Origin: Gammaproteobacteria bacterium
GTDB taxonomy: Bacteria; Pseudomonadota; Gammaproteobacteria; UBA9339
Length of the DNA: 46,128 nt
Assembly: GCA_016936855.1 (NCBI GenBank)
Contig: JAFGXA010000008.1
Location: 1 to 46,128 of the forward strand
Direction: 5' to 3'
Part shown: piece after piece, positions 14,923 through 22,509 of the stretch
Position numbering within the stretch: position 1 is the first letter of the stretch
Layout: each line of letters begins with the position of its first letter
Position numbers and translations under genes: made by a program
The notes under the pieces: model-generated
What the model saw: only the letters and a program-made list of their open reading frames with translations
The model's database searches: none
Told to the model about the DNA's origin: nothing

Positions 14923-15980
14923 TATTTCTCTAAAGCCTTTACAAATGCAGATTTAGCATTTAACCAGCAAATATTATCTTTATATTGCAAAATACATGGC
15001 GTTAGTTTGGAAGAAAAATATTCACTGCTTTCTTTTGGCAAATATGATGGTATGTGATCAATTGCGCTCAAAAAAACATTCTTGCCGTCACATTCTATTG
15101 CTTTAACTGGGCTCGCAAACGTAGTTATTTCATCATAAATATCAATTAAGTTGTTATCAGAGAAAGGCTCACAAGCTAAATCGACAATATTCGTATTATT
15201 AGCAAGCCTGTTTAACCTCTCTTTGGTTATTAGCTTTTCTTGTCCTACTTTATGGGCGCATACAGAATTGATAATTATGTTAGATTTCTCAATACAACGC
15301 TGGACTAGCTCTACGTCTTGCCTATCTTCTCGATCTAAACAGGTATACGGTAATTTAAGCTCATCTAATAATGATATGGCGCCTTTACCACAACGACCAG
15401 ATGGCCCGATAACCAATATATTCGGAATCGCGTTAACAGACTTAAGGTGTTTTTCTAAATGATCTAGCATATAAGAAAAGCTGCTGTAATATTTTTGAGA
15501 TATTTTTTGGGGCGATATACCATTCTCTGCTTTGCACCAAATTTCTATTCCAACAGCTACTGCACAAATTCCAGCATAAAACCCAAAAGCAGCAACCCTC
15601 TTTCCATCTTGATCTGTAAGATATTCTAAGTCATATAGATTACCGCCACCTTGCTGAAACCTTTTGAGCAATTTATCTGATCCAGGCTGTCCTTTAAATG
15701 CGTGAGCAAAATAAACATGATTCCCGGGCAATGGGCTGTTAACGTTGGGTAATTCCTTCAATCCAAGAACATACACATCACTAGGTGCGTTCTGCCAACT
15801 ATCGCCAGGTACAATATCACAACCCGCTTTCGAATACTCTTCAACTGGAAAAAACCTGTCATCATGTTCTTCAACCGTAATTTTTAACCCATTCTCGATT
15901 AATACACGCGCGTCATTAGGAGTGATAGCCACTCTTTTTTCATCTTGTTTATACTCTTTTCTAATCCAAATGTGTTTCAA
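14922..15980 (-). CDS. Saccharopine dehydrogenase (Lys1)-like reductase
   Basis: A 352-aa NAD(P)-dependent oxidoreductase of the saccharopine dehydrogenase (lysine-forming)/alanine dehydrogenase fold. The N-terminal domain has KEYKQDEKRVAITP, and the catalytic Lys75 (LGLKELP) and His93 (YFAHAFKGQ) correspond to the Lys/His pair of yeast Lys1. The Rossmann motif is VIGPSGRCGKGA. Lys1 couples lysine and 2-oxoglutarate reductively to saccharopine and the reverse; relatives act on other amino acid/keto acid pairs. Lysine in gammaproteobacteria is made by the diaminopimelate route, so a biosynthetic Lys1 role is unlikely, and an opine-type product feeding the two ligases is plausible (inference). 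Two bases separate it from the transporter gene. Confidence 0.83.
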   Translation of the reverse strand: MKHIWIRKEYKQDEKRVAITPNDARVLIENGLKITVEEHDDRFFPVEEYSKAGCDIVPGDSWQNAPSDVYVLGLKELPNVNSPLPGNHVYFAHAFKGQPGSDKLLKRFQQGGGNLYDLEYLTDQDGKRVAAFGFYAGICAVAVGIEIWCKAENGISPQKISQKYYSSFSYMLDHLEKHLKSVNAIPNILVIGPSGRCGKGAISLLDELKLPYTCLDREDRQDVELVQRCIEKSNIIINSVCAHKVGQEKLITKERLNRLANNTNIVDLACEPFSDNNLIDIYDEITTFASPVKAIECDGKNVFLSAIDHIPSYLPKESSEYFSSKLTPCILQYKDNICWLNAKSAFVKALEK

Positions 15981-15982
15981 AA

Positions 15983-17434
15983 TTACACCTCACTCTTATA
16001 TTGCTCAACACGACTTTCCAATATTCGCTTAAATATCGGAAAAAAAAGAAACAATGCTATAGCGATTACAACGAAAACTAACGCCATACTATCAAACGTG
16101 TTAATAAACGATACTCGATTAACAGAAAAATTATCAATCATTGGCACAATAACTTTATCAGAAAAGCTACTAGCAATTGAACTGGATATACCCAATGTCA
16201 TAATCCATGCTCCCATAAATAGCCCTTTTAGAGAATCAGGCACTAGTTCACCTATTAGCGAATAACCGGTTGGGCCAATAAATAGCTCTCCTAAACTTAG
16301 TGACACAATAAATAATATTATCCAAACAAGTGAAATCTTCTGATGAGGTGTCGTTGCTGCAATACCGTGCGCCATTAAAAACAACCCGCCGGTAACACAA
16401 AGCAATCCTATTGCGAACATACTGGATGAATAAGCAAAAAACTTACATCTCCTCTTTATAAAAAGCATAGCTCTAGTAAGCAAAAAGCTACCTATTATTA
16501 TGGTAATTGAATCAAAGATCTCCAACCATTGTGTTGCAATTTTAATGCCGTCAAAAGTCTCAGACATGTTTTTCTGAAAGAATAACAAAAACGCAGTTGG
16601 CACTGTCATATAAACAGACCAAAATAGAACAGAAATCAGCATAAAAAGATAGAAAACAGATAGTTTCGCTTTGTGCTCTCTGTATCTTGGCAGCAGCACT
16701 AATACAAAAACAGAAAGCAAGGCAACAACAGACATTGATAGCAACAAAATATGCAATATATCTGCATACCGCAAAACCCATGCCATTATTGCAACCAAAA
16801 CAACAACCAATAACAGCCCAACTGCATGTGACCAGTGTTTGGCAAACCAAGACCTTGTGGATTCATCAGCACGTTCCTTAAGAAAGAGTTGCGCAATCAA
16901 AGCTGATACGAAAGAAACCACGGCGGCATAAATAAATAAATGGTTATAGTCAGCTTTTAACCCAAACATCCCAGCAAGCAAATATCCAATCAAAAAACCT
17001 AGATTCATGCCTGCATAGTTCCAATAAAAAGCTATCTTCCTGCCAACAATGTCCTCGGCTGAATACATTTGTGTAATAAACATGTTTATACTGACAGAGC
17101 TTGCTAGACTGCCAATTAGAAAACAGGCTAAACCAAGGTTTGGCGAATGGATAGCTGCATAAACAAGAAAACAGCACCCTACCCCCCTAGCAAAGTGCCC
17201 TAAAACAAACAATTGCTTAAAGCTTAGCAGTCGATCGCCAACATAACCACCTATAACCGGCAGAAAGTAGTTAAAAGCTATAAATGCGCCAACCAAATTT
17301 GAAGCACTCGCCGGTTGGTAGTGTAGATTATCGACCACGTAGAGGGATAGGCTTGAAAAGAGTATCGCAAATGCAAATGAAGAAAAAAATCTAACAGAAA
17401 ACAATATAAGCAACGTATTCTTCTTATTTGTCAT
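15983..17434 (-). CDS. POT-family (MFS) peptide transporter
   Basis: A 483-aa inner-membrane protein with about 14 hydrophobic helices. Signatures of proton-dependent oligopeptide transporters are GGYVGDRLL after helix 2, FYWNYAGMNLGFLIGYLLAG in helix 5 (the PTR2 signature FYxxINxG, here with Asn-Tyr-Ala), and GPTGYSLIGELVPDSLKGLFMG. The ATG at 17434 is preferred to the TTG one codon earlier, given the GAGGG upstream. POT proteins import di- and tripeptides with protons, though some members export small molecules. As first gene of an operon with one dehydrogenase and two ligases, it probably moves the pathway's peptide-like product or a peptide precursor (inference). The usual ExxERFxYY motif of helix 1 is not conserved (SVRFFSSFAF). 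Confidence 0.82.
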   Translation of the reverse strand: MTNKKNTLLILFSVRFFSSFAFAILFSSLSLYVVDNLHYQPASASNLVGAFIAFNYFLPVIGGYVGDRLLSFKQLFVLGHFARGVGCCFLVYAAIHSPNLGLACFLIGSLASSVSINMFITQMYSAEDIVGRKIAFYWNYAGMNLGFLIGYLLAGMFGLKADYNHLFIYAAVVSFVSALIAQLFLKERADESTRSWFAKHWSHAVGLLLVVVLVAIMAWVLRYADILHILLLSMSVVALLSVFVLVLLPRYREHKAKLSVFYLFMLISVLFWSVYMTVPTAFLLFFQKNMSETFDGIKIATQWLEIFDSITIIIGSFLLTRAMLFIKRRCKFFAYSSSMFAIGLLCVTGGLFLMAHGIAATTPHQKISLVWIILFIVSLSLGELFIGPTGYSLIGELVPDSLKGLFMGAWIMTLGISSSIASSFSDKVIVPMIDNFSVNRVSFINTFDSMALVFVVIAIALFLFFPIFKRILESRVEQYKSEV

Positions 17435-17690
17435 CAAAAACAGCCCTCAAATAACCCCTTAAACAAAATTCAATATATGAGAATTTATCACATACGCCTA
17501 TACGCATTCCTTGCCCAGAGCCACCATTGCTCCAGCGCGCTAAAATCCATATCCTGATTATACTAAGCGAGTACTCATCTTTACTCTGGCTTGATTCTAA
17601 CGCAAAAGCTGATTCAACTAAATAAAGAAAATGCCTAATGTCAATCTGCCCATACAAACCGAACGACAAAATCTTATCGTGACTTTGCAA
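17424..17690 (-). other. Doubtful small open frame in the gap upstream of the POT gene
   Basis: The stretch 17438-17780 has no convincing gene. It holds an 88-codon open frame on the minus strand that starts with TTG, has no ribosome site, overlaps the POT start by a few bases and shows no family I know (WILARWSNGGSGQGMRIG near the middle). It may be the leader of the POT operon or a relic of a displaced gene near the attachment site. Confidence 0.2.
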
Positions 17691-17780
17691 TGATTACCAA
17701 TAAATAATTTCATTTAAAATCAATAGATTACAGCTTAAACTGAAACCTTCTCATCATATTAAACGCCAATTACTTTTGCC

Positions 17781-17813
17781 GGTTGGCAGTTCAAACCAAT
17801 CCCGGGGAGCCAG
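17781..17813 (+). repeat. Degenerate copy of the tRNA-Asn 3' end (putative att site)
   Basis: These 33 bases match 8434-8466 of tRNA-Asn at 28 positions, ending in an identical TCCCGGGGAGCCAG. The differences fall in the T-arm and are not all compensated, so this copy cannot be a working tRNA, and no acceptor 5' half lies upstream. Same orientation as the tRNA, as expected for attL/attR direct repeats. It abuts the stop codon of the DHA2 gene (17817). Confidence 0.6.
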
Positions 17814-17816
17814 CTT

Positions 17817-19322
17817 TTACTTTTCAACATCAAGTCGCAAACTCAACAAATAAGCAACAAAGGCTAAGGCCGCGTTAATGTACATCACAATTGATAAAGC
17901 ATGAACAAAACTACCCTTTATGAAAGAAGATAAAAACTTCATTTGTACGACAGAAAAACCTGTTCCTATCGCATCAATTGAATGCGAGCCATTCACCATG
18001 CGATCAATTTGCACAATCTGCGAATGACTAAAAGATAATCCATGACGCATAGCGATTTCAGCAAAATGGCTAGCGCTAATCAGAGACATACATGACCCTG
18101 ACAATGCCACACCAGTACTTGCCCCCAAAAATGCCAGCATATAAAAAATCCCCATACCTAAACCTGCGTGTTCAGATGGCAAATTTGACATGCTACCAAT
18201 AGCGCTAGCAGACCCCATAAAAGGAGCACTTACACCAAACAAAACAAGAGCTATCACCAAACATGGTATTACAAGATGAACTCCCAATTGCGCCAACAAA
18301 ACAAAGGATAGCATCGACAATAATATCGCCATTTTAACTGGTTTAATGTAACCTATTTTGTCTATCCACTTCCCAACAACTGGTGACAAAAACGCAAACA
18401 CAAGCGTCATGCACAACAAAAGAGAACCTGTAATAAAAGCGTTATAGCCAATTATATTTTGCAAATATAAAGGCAAGATAAACAATATAGACAACCACCC
18501 GTACATATAAAGAAACCTAATAACAAGCAATAATGAGTAACGCCTGTTACTAAAAAGCGAAAATTTGATTAAAAATTTATCACGTCCTTTGTCTTGGCAA
18601 TATAAAACAAAAATAAAGAACAACCCTAGAGCAAAAAAGCTCCAAATTTTCCAAGAAAACAAACCGAAGTTACCAATCTCATTCAAGGCTAACAACATCA
18701 ACGACAATCCACAACACAAAAGAGCAAACCCATACCAATTGATCTTGGTGTCGATTCGATTTGGAAAATCTCTTCTACAAAACATTAAAACCGATATAAT
18801 AGCCAAAACACCTAATGGAATATTAATCAGAAAAATCCACCGCCAACCAAAGGCCTGAATAATACCACCACCTAAAAATGGCCCCATAGACTGCGCTATT
18901 CCAGCAACAGTCATATAAGATCCCATAGCCAACCCTTGCTGTTCAGCGGGAAAAGCGTTAGCTACTATGACAAGACCTAACGTAAGAGTTCCGGCAAAAC
19001 CAACCCCCTGTAATGCACGAGCAAAAATTAACAACCAAAGTGAATGACTTATTCCGGCCAAAACTGAAGCTATAGTAAAAACAATTATCCCAATAATATA
19101 TATGCTTCGCCTACCAAAAACATCAGATAAACGCCCAACCAAAATTATAAAAATAATATTAGTGAGCATGTATATATTCACAACCCACTGAATTTGACCA
19201 AGAGAAGCATGAAAATCTTTGGCAATTGACGCCAATGCCAAATTAACTATGGTGGCATCCATGTTAATCATTGTAGTAACAAAGCTAACAGCTATAAATA
19301 TCAACCACTTTCTGTTATTCAC
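17817..19322 (-). CDS. DHA2-family (EmrB-like) MFS drug/metabolite exporter
   Basis: A 501-aa inner-membrane protein with 14 predicted helices. The start NMDATIVNLALASIAKDF is the DHA2 motif D1, followed by VVNIYMLTNIIFIILVGRLSDVFGRR (motif A) and SMGPFLGGGIIQAFGWRWIFLIN-type motif C. Members export drugs, fatty-acid-like or natural-product molecules with protons. It overlaps the SDR gene by 4 bp and closes the operon HD - ribA-like - SDR - exporter, so it is probably the exporter of whatever that pathway makes (inference). No EmrA-like membrane-fusion gene is present. A short diverged fragment of a related gene lies at about 21536-21613. Confidence 0.87.
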   Translation of the reverse strand: MNNRKWLIFIAVSFVTTMINMDATIVNLALASIAKDFHASLGQIQWVVNIYMLTNIIFIILVGRLSDVFGRRSIYIIGIIVFTIASVLAGISHSLWLLIFARALQGVGFAGTLTLGLVIVANAFPAEQQGLAMGSYMTVAGIAQSMGPFLGGGIIQAFGWRWIFLINIPLGVLAIISVLMFCRRDFPNRIDTKINWYGFALLCCGLSLMLLALNEIGNFGLFSWKIWSFFALGLFFIFVLYCQDKGRDKFLIKFSLFSNRRYSLLLVIRFLYMYGWLSILFILPLYLQNIIGYNAFITGSLLLCMTLVFAFLSPVVGKWIDKIGYIKPVKMAILLSMLSFVLLAQLGVHLVIPCLVIALVLFGVSAPFMGSASAIGSMSNLPSEHAGLGMGIFYMLAFLGASTGVALSGSCMSLISASHFAEIAMRHGLSFSHSQIVQIDRMVNGSHSIDAIGTGFSVVQMKFLSSFIKGSFVHALSIVMYINAALAFVAYLLSLRLDVEK

Positions 19323-20035
19323 GAGTATTGACCACCATTAAACGGAATAATTGTTCCTGTTAAATTATCAGAGGCATTATAAGCAAGATAGCTAACAAAA
19401 TCAGCAACCTCATCAACTCCAACCATTCTTTTTGTATGCGTTTCACTCAGTGCTTTCTGCTGTCTATCGATCGAGACACTTTTTGACATTTTTGAAGCAA
19501 AAATACCAGGAGTTACACCAATACAAGTCACACCATCATGAGCCAAAGATTTTGATATGGAACGAACAAACCCATTGAGACCCGCTTTTGACACCCCATA
19601 GCCCAAATTCAAACTACCAACATAAGAGGCGCTTGAACTAACAACAACGACTCTGACTCTACCATTGACCATTGCATAACGCTTAGCAAGTAATTTCGCA
19701 ATAATGGTCGTAACCCCCACAAGATTAACCTGCAAGCTTTCGTAAAAGGTATGCTCGTCAAACTCAGATCCAACAAAAGATGGCTCCCCAAACAAACCGA
19801 CTGTACTTATAATAACAACCTCATCGTAATCTTTTAAAGCGATGTTTTCCGAGGCTTCCAAAATTTGTTCTGGATCTCGCAAATCGCACTGCATATACTT
19901 ATTTGCGATATTAGAAAAAGCATGTTCGTGCTGATCAATTGCCACAACAAATGTTTTTTGGTGGTCGCAAATTTTCTCTAGCAACGCCATACCAAGACAC
20001 CCATTTGCACCCAATAATATGGTTAAAGTTTTCAT
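19319..20035 (-). CDS. Short-chain dehydrogenase/reductase
   Basis: A 238-aa SDR. The NAD(P)-binding glycine motif is GANGCLGM (residues 9-16), an acidic residue in the AIDQHEH loop hints at NAD or a mixed preference, and the Ser-Tyr-Lys triad is visible in SSSASYVGSLNLGYGVSKAGL. The C-terminal part VTPGIFASKM and NLTGTIIPFNGGQYS is typical of classical SDRs. It would reduce or oxidise an alcohol/carbonyl or imine in the pathway begun by the GTP cyclohydrolase-like gene, with which it overlaps by 4 bp (inference). The substrate is not known. Confidence 0.85.
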   Translation of the reverse strand: MKTLTILLGANGCLGMALLEKICDHQKTFVVAIDQHEHAFSNIANKYMQCDLRDPEQILEASENIALKDYDEVVIISTVGLFGEPSFVGSEFDEHTFYESLQVNLVGVTTIIAKLLAKRYAMVNGRVRVVVVSSSASYVGSLNLGYGVSKAGLNGFVRSISKSLAHDGVTCIGVTPGIFASKMSKSVSIDRQQKALSETHTKRMVGVDEVADFVSYLAYNASDNLTGTIIPFNGGQYS

Positions 20036-20658
20036 TGCTTTTCTCCAAGATCAATCACATGTCCAAATTGTTCTTTTTTTGATTTCAAATAATGCTGTAA
20101 CGATGGATGATTGTTAACAATAGAAACTAATTCAGCTACATTAATGCCATGTTTTTCAAGAAACTCTCGCTTATTCGGGTTATTACTTATAAGTCTCACC
20201 CTGCCAATTCCAAGATCCTTTAAAATCAACACGCTCGCGAAAAAATCCCTATAGTCAGGATCGTATCCCTCGTGCTCAAATGCTTCCTTCGTTGTTTTTT
20301 GTTGCTTATCCATAGTATCATAAGTTTTTAACTTATTTAGAAATCCAACACCTCTGCCTTCATGTGCAAAGTGATAAATAATCAACCCACCCTGCTGATC
20401 GATAATCCTCATTGATTCCAAAAATTGCCAAGTACAATCACAACGATTACAATGAAAAATATCATCCGTATAACACGCGGAATTAATTCGTAACAAAACT
20501 GGTTTGTTGGAATTAAAAATACTGCCTTTATAAACAACAGCATGCTCCTCAACCTCATTCCCTCTACAAATCTTATAAGCGCCTATTTTCAAATCAAACC
20601 CTTCAATGGTACGCAATGAAACACTTAATTTTTTTTCGATAATTTTATACGACTTCAT
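20032..20658 (-). CDS. ribA: Stand-alone GTP cyclohydrolase II (RibA-like)
   Basis: A 208-aa enzyme that opens the imidazole ring of GTP to give 2,5-diamino-6-ribosylamino-pyrimidinone 5'-phosphate, formate and pyrophosphate. The zinc cysteines are present (Cys62, Cys73, Cys75 in SACYTDDIFHCNRCDC), as are HEGRGVGFLNKL with Glu100/Arg102, the catalytic Tyr113, the Arg137 of PDYRDF, and RLISNNPNK. The segment between the cysteines reads IFHCN where RibA usually has FxSLR. The riboflavin enzyme is often fused to RibB or encoded among rib genes; here it lies in an operon with an HD phosphohydrolase, an SDR and an exporter, so a dedicated pyrimidine- or pteridine-derived product is more likely than riboflavin (inference). 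Confidence 0.87.
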   Translation of the reverse strand: MKSYKIIEKKLSVSLRTIEGFDLKIGAYKICRGNEVEEHAVVYKGSIFNSNKPVLLRINSACYTDDIFHCNRCDCTWQFLESMRIIDQQGGLIIYHFAHEGRGVGFLNKLKTYDTMDKQQKTTKEAFEHEGYDPDYRDFFASVLILKDLGIGRVRLISNNPNKREFLEKHGINVAELVSIVNNHPSLQHYLKSKKEQFGHVIDLGEKQ

Positions 20659-20667
20659 ACCACATTC

Positions 20668-21242
20668 TCACTTATTAAATTTAACACAAATCATATCTTT
20701 GACCTCTTTCCACAAATCTACAGAAATACCTGAGATCACTTCATTCTTCTCCAATACTTGATCAAACGTTATATTAAACTCATCCCAAGTGTTATGATTG
20801 TTATTACAGTTATTTAAAACTGGTAAAAGCCGATCGACCCCTTTGGCAAATTTGGATTCCTTGGTTTTGCCACATTCAAATTCACGCCAATATTTAATAT
20901 ATTCATTAGCATACTGATCACCCAATAAACCTAAAATTCTAGCAATTGATCGTTCTTCCATATTCACGCACTCAAGGCGAGCGTCATCGTCATACAAAAA
21001 ACATCTTGCACATCCATTTCAGCCAAATCGTGAATTAACAGCATTTTAAGCACCTTCAACACATCAACTTCATAATCAATATGTTCTGCCAAAATGGTTG
21101 CAGCAATCGCAGCATGCCAACTATGCTCTGCCGAATTTTCATGCATATCATTAAACAAGTGATGTGATTTGCGAAAAATAGTTTTTAATTTATCTATTTC
21201 TATCAAAAAGTTTATTATCTTAGTAAAAGTTTTATTTGACAT
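20668..21242 (-). pseudogene. HD-domain phosphohydrolase, broken by a -1 frameshift
   Basis: The first frame (21242-20964) encodes the HD metal site: NSAEHSWHAAIAATILAEH, then LLIHDLAEMDVQDVF. Similarity then continues in another frame from about 20997 (YDDDARLECVNMEERSIARILGLL, then KFAKGVDRLLPVLNN), which is the usual second half of the YfbR/HD_3-type 5'-nucleotidase-like family. The switch lies at a run of six T (minus strand, GTTTTTTG near 20996-21003); one more T would restore a single ~192-residue protein. Such enzymes dephosphorylate nucleotides, fitting a step after GTP cyclohydrolase II. The break may be real decay, slippage-based control or a sequencing error. A GGAGAA ribosome site precedes the ATG, and the gene heads the operon. 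Confidence 0.75.
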
Positions 21243-21391
21243 ATCATTCTCCAGTCAAAAACCATCGGCTTTTGTTACATTAAACATGAGGCATTATTCT
21301 CTTGTGAAAATAGCTTCTTAGCTTATACAAAACCTAGTTGAATGCCACTTTTGCAAGGTTTCGTTATGTATTATTCTAGTGTATTTTTTTC

Positions 21392-21425
21392 ATAAAAAAA
21401 TCAGGAAAAATTCCCGATTTTATTG
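21392..21425 (-). terminator. Terminator-like hairpin in the pgsA upstream region
   Basis: On the minus strand AATCGGGAA-TTT-TTCCTGATT (21399-21419) forms a nine-pair stem with one G-U and is followed by seven T. Nothing intact on the minus strand ends just upstream; the MFS gene fragment at 21536-21613 on that strand could be the relic it once served. The rest of 21243-21642 holds that fragment and the pgsA -10 box, nothing else that I see. Confidence 0.5.
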
Positions 21426-21535
21426 TTACAGAACTAGCATGCATACGACCACAAAAAAGCAAAATAGTTCCGTCATCAAAAAATCAAAACAAAAGCCAAG
21501 AAGTTTTTATATTACCACCCCGTGCGTGAGATTTG

Positions 21536-21613
21536 CGCACTTAATAAACATCCAGCTAACACGATAAAAATAATATTAGTAAGCATATCACCATTAAAAA
21601 TATTTAGTTGACC
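21536..21613 (-). pseudogene. Short relic of a DHA2-type MFS gene
   Basis: Read on the minus strand, the stretch translates to GQLNIFNGDMLTNIIFIVLAGCL, which aligns with GQIQWVVNIYMLTNIIFIILVGRL of the nearby DHA2 exporter (helix 2 and motif A). At DNA level, about 20 bases around TAATATTAGT are nearly identical. Similarity stops on both sides, so only some 25 codons remain. It would come from a second copy or a rearranged piece of that gene. Confidence 0.45.
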
Positions 21614-21617
21614 CTAT

Positions 21618-21623
21618 TATAAT
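21618..21623 (+). promoter_or_regulatory. -10 box of pgsA
   Basis: A consensus TATAAT 20 bp before the pgsA ATG. The -35 region is weak (TTAAAA-like at 17 bp spacing), and no clear ribosome site precedes the start codon, so the leader would be very short. Confidence 0.4.
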
Positions 21624-21642
21624 AAAGCGTACAATTTTTGCT

Positions 21643-22209
21643 ATGAATATAGCGATGATGTTAACTTGGTTTAGAATTTTACTAATCCCAGTTGTAGTAG
21701 TGTGTTACTACCTTCCCTTGCCGCATACTCACTTTATAGCAATGTCACTGTTTGCTATAGCATCCATAACCGACCTGCTAGATGGATGGCTGGCAAGATC
21801 CTTTAATCAGGGCAGCAAATTTGGAGCCTTTCTTGATCCAGTTGCTGACAAATTAATGGTCACTTCTGTTTTAATCATTGTATTAGGCAGTGTAGGCTCA
21901 CCTTATATAGCAATACCTACTGCCATCATAATAGGTAGAGAAATTACAATTTCAGCCCTGCGAGAATGGATGGCAGAAATGGGTAAAAGGACATCCATGG
22001 CTGTAAAAAATATAGGTAAGATAAAAACAGTCATTCAAATGTTCGCTCTTGGTCCATTTCTTTTATATGATCCAACGGCTAATGATTTATGGATCAAAGT
22101 CGTTGGAATAATTGCGCTCTATATTGCAGCCATATTAACCCTTTGGTCTATGATTGTTTATCTAAAAATAGCTTATTCGGACTTGACATTGAGCCAAAAA
22201 AAGCAATAA
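21643..22209 (+). CDS. pgsA: CDP-diacylglycerol--glycerol-3-phosphate 3-phosphatidyltransferase
   Basis: A 188-aa inner-membrane enzyme making phosphatidylglycerol phosphate, the committed step to PG and cardiolipin. The CDP-alcohol phosphotransferase motif is complete: DLLDGWLARSFNQGSKFGAFLDPVADK (D-G-x2-A-R-x8-G-x3-D-x3-D). The start MNIAMMLTWFRILLIP matches the family N-terminus. Four or more hydrophobic helices follow. As in E. coli it is followed by tRNA-Gly, tRNA-Cys and tRNA-Leu, but the usual upstream partners uvrY and uvrC are 17 kb away on the other strand. Confidence 0.95.
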   Translation: MNIAMMLTWFRILLIPVVVVCYYLPLPHTHFIAMSLFAIASITDLLDGWLARSFNQGSKFGAFLDPVADKLMVTSVLIIVLGSVGSPYIAIPTAIIIGREITISALREWMAEMGKRTSMAVKNIGKIKTVIQMFALGPFLLYDPTANDLWIKVVGIIALYIAAILTLWSMIVYLKIAYSDLTLSQKKQ

Positions 22210-22239
22210 TACCAACTTCTGATTTAATTCAGTACCAAT

Positions 22240-22315
<76 letters not shown>

Positions 22316-22338
22316 TTTTTTGTAATAAAAATAAATAA

Positions 22339-22412
22339 GGCTGGGTGGCAGAGTGGTTATGCAGCGGATTGCAAATCCGTGGACGCCGGTTCGATTCCGA
22401 CCTCAGCCTCCA
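22339..22412 (+). tRNA. tRNA-Cys (GCA)
   Basis: A 74-nt cloverleaf with encoded CCA: acceptor GGCTGGG pairs with CTCAGCC (one G-U), anticodon loop TTGCAAA. The order Gly-Cys-Leu equals glyW-cysT-leuZ of E. coli. Confidence 0.97.
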
Positions 22413-22417
22413 AAAAA

Positions 22418-22506
22418 GCCCAGGTGGCGAAATAGGTAGACGCAAGGGACTTAAAATCCCTCGGGACAAAAATCCCGTGCCGGTTCGACTCCGGCCCTGG
22501 GCACCA
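22418..22506 (+). tRNA. tRNA-Leu (TAA)
   Basis: An 89-nt class II tRNA with long variable arm and encoded CCA: acceptor GCCCAGG pairs with CCTGGGC, anticodon loop CTTAAAA (TAA), variable stem CGGGA/TCCCG. It ends three bases before the convergent hpt stop codon. Confidence 0.97.
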
Positions 22507-22509
22507 GGC

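Larger units (their letters stand above)
8466..17813. mobile_element. Putative genomic island at tRNA-Asn (no integrase)
   Basis: The 9.3-kb interval lies between tRNA-Asn and a degenerate copy of the tRNA 3' end (28 of 33 bases identical, the last 14 bases all identical). It is made up of accessory genes: regulator, isochorismatase, truncated csrA, unknown protein, and a ligase/transporter operon. No integrase or recombinase gene remains, so it would be an old, fixed island. An alternative is a decayed second tRNA-Asn gene created by duplication. Confidence 0.45.

Noticed and set aside
14922-15980. Plain alanine dehydrogenase
   Set aside because: The fold is shared, but the LGLKELP/YFAHAFKGQ pair and length fit the Lys1 saccharopine dehydrogenase branch; the true ald is at 25466-26581.
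20990-21005. Programmed -1 ribosomal frameshift in the HD gene
   Set aside because: The T6 run does not give a proper slippery heptamer in the zero frame (second codon TGT), and I see no strong downstream structure; decay, transcript slippage or error is simpler.
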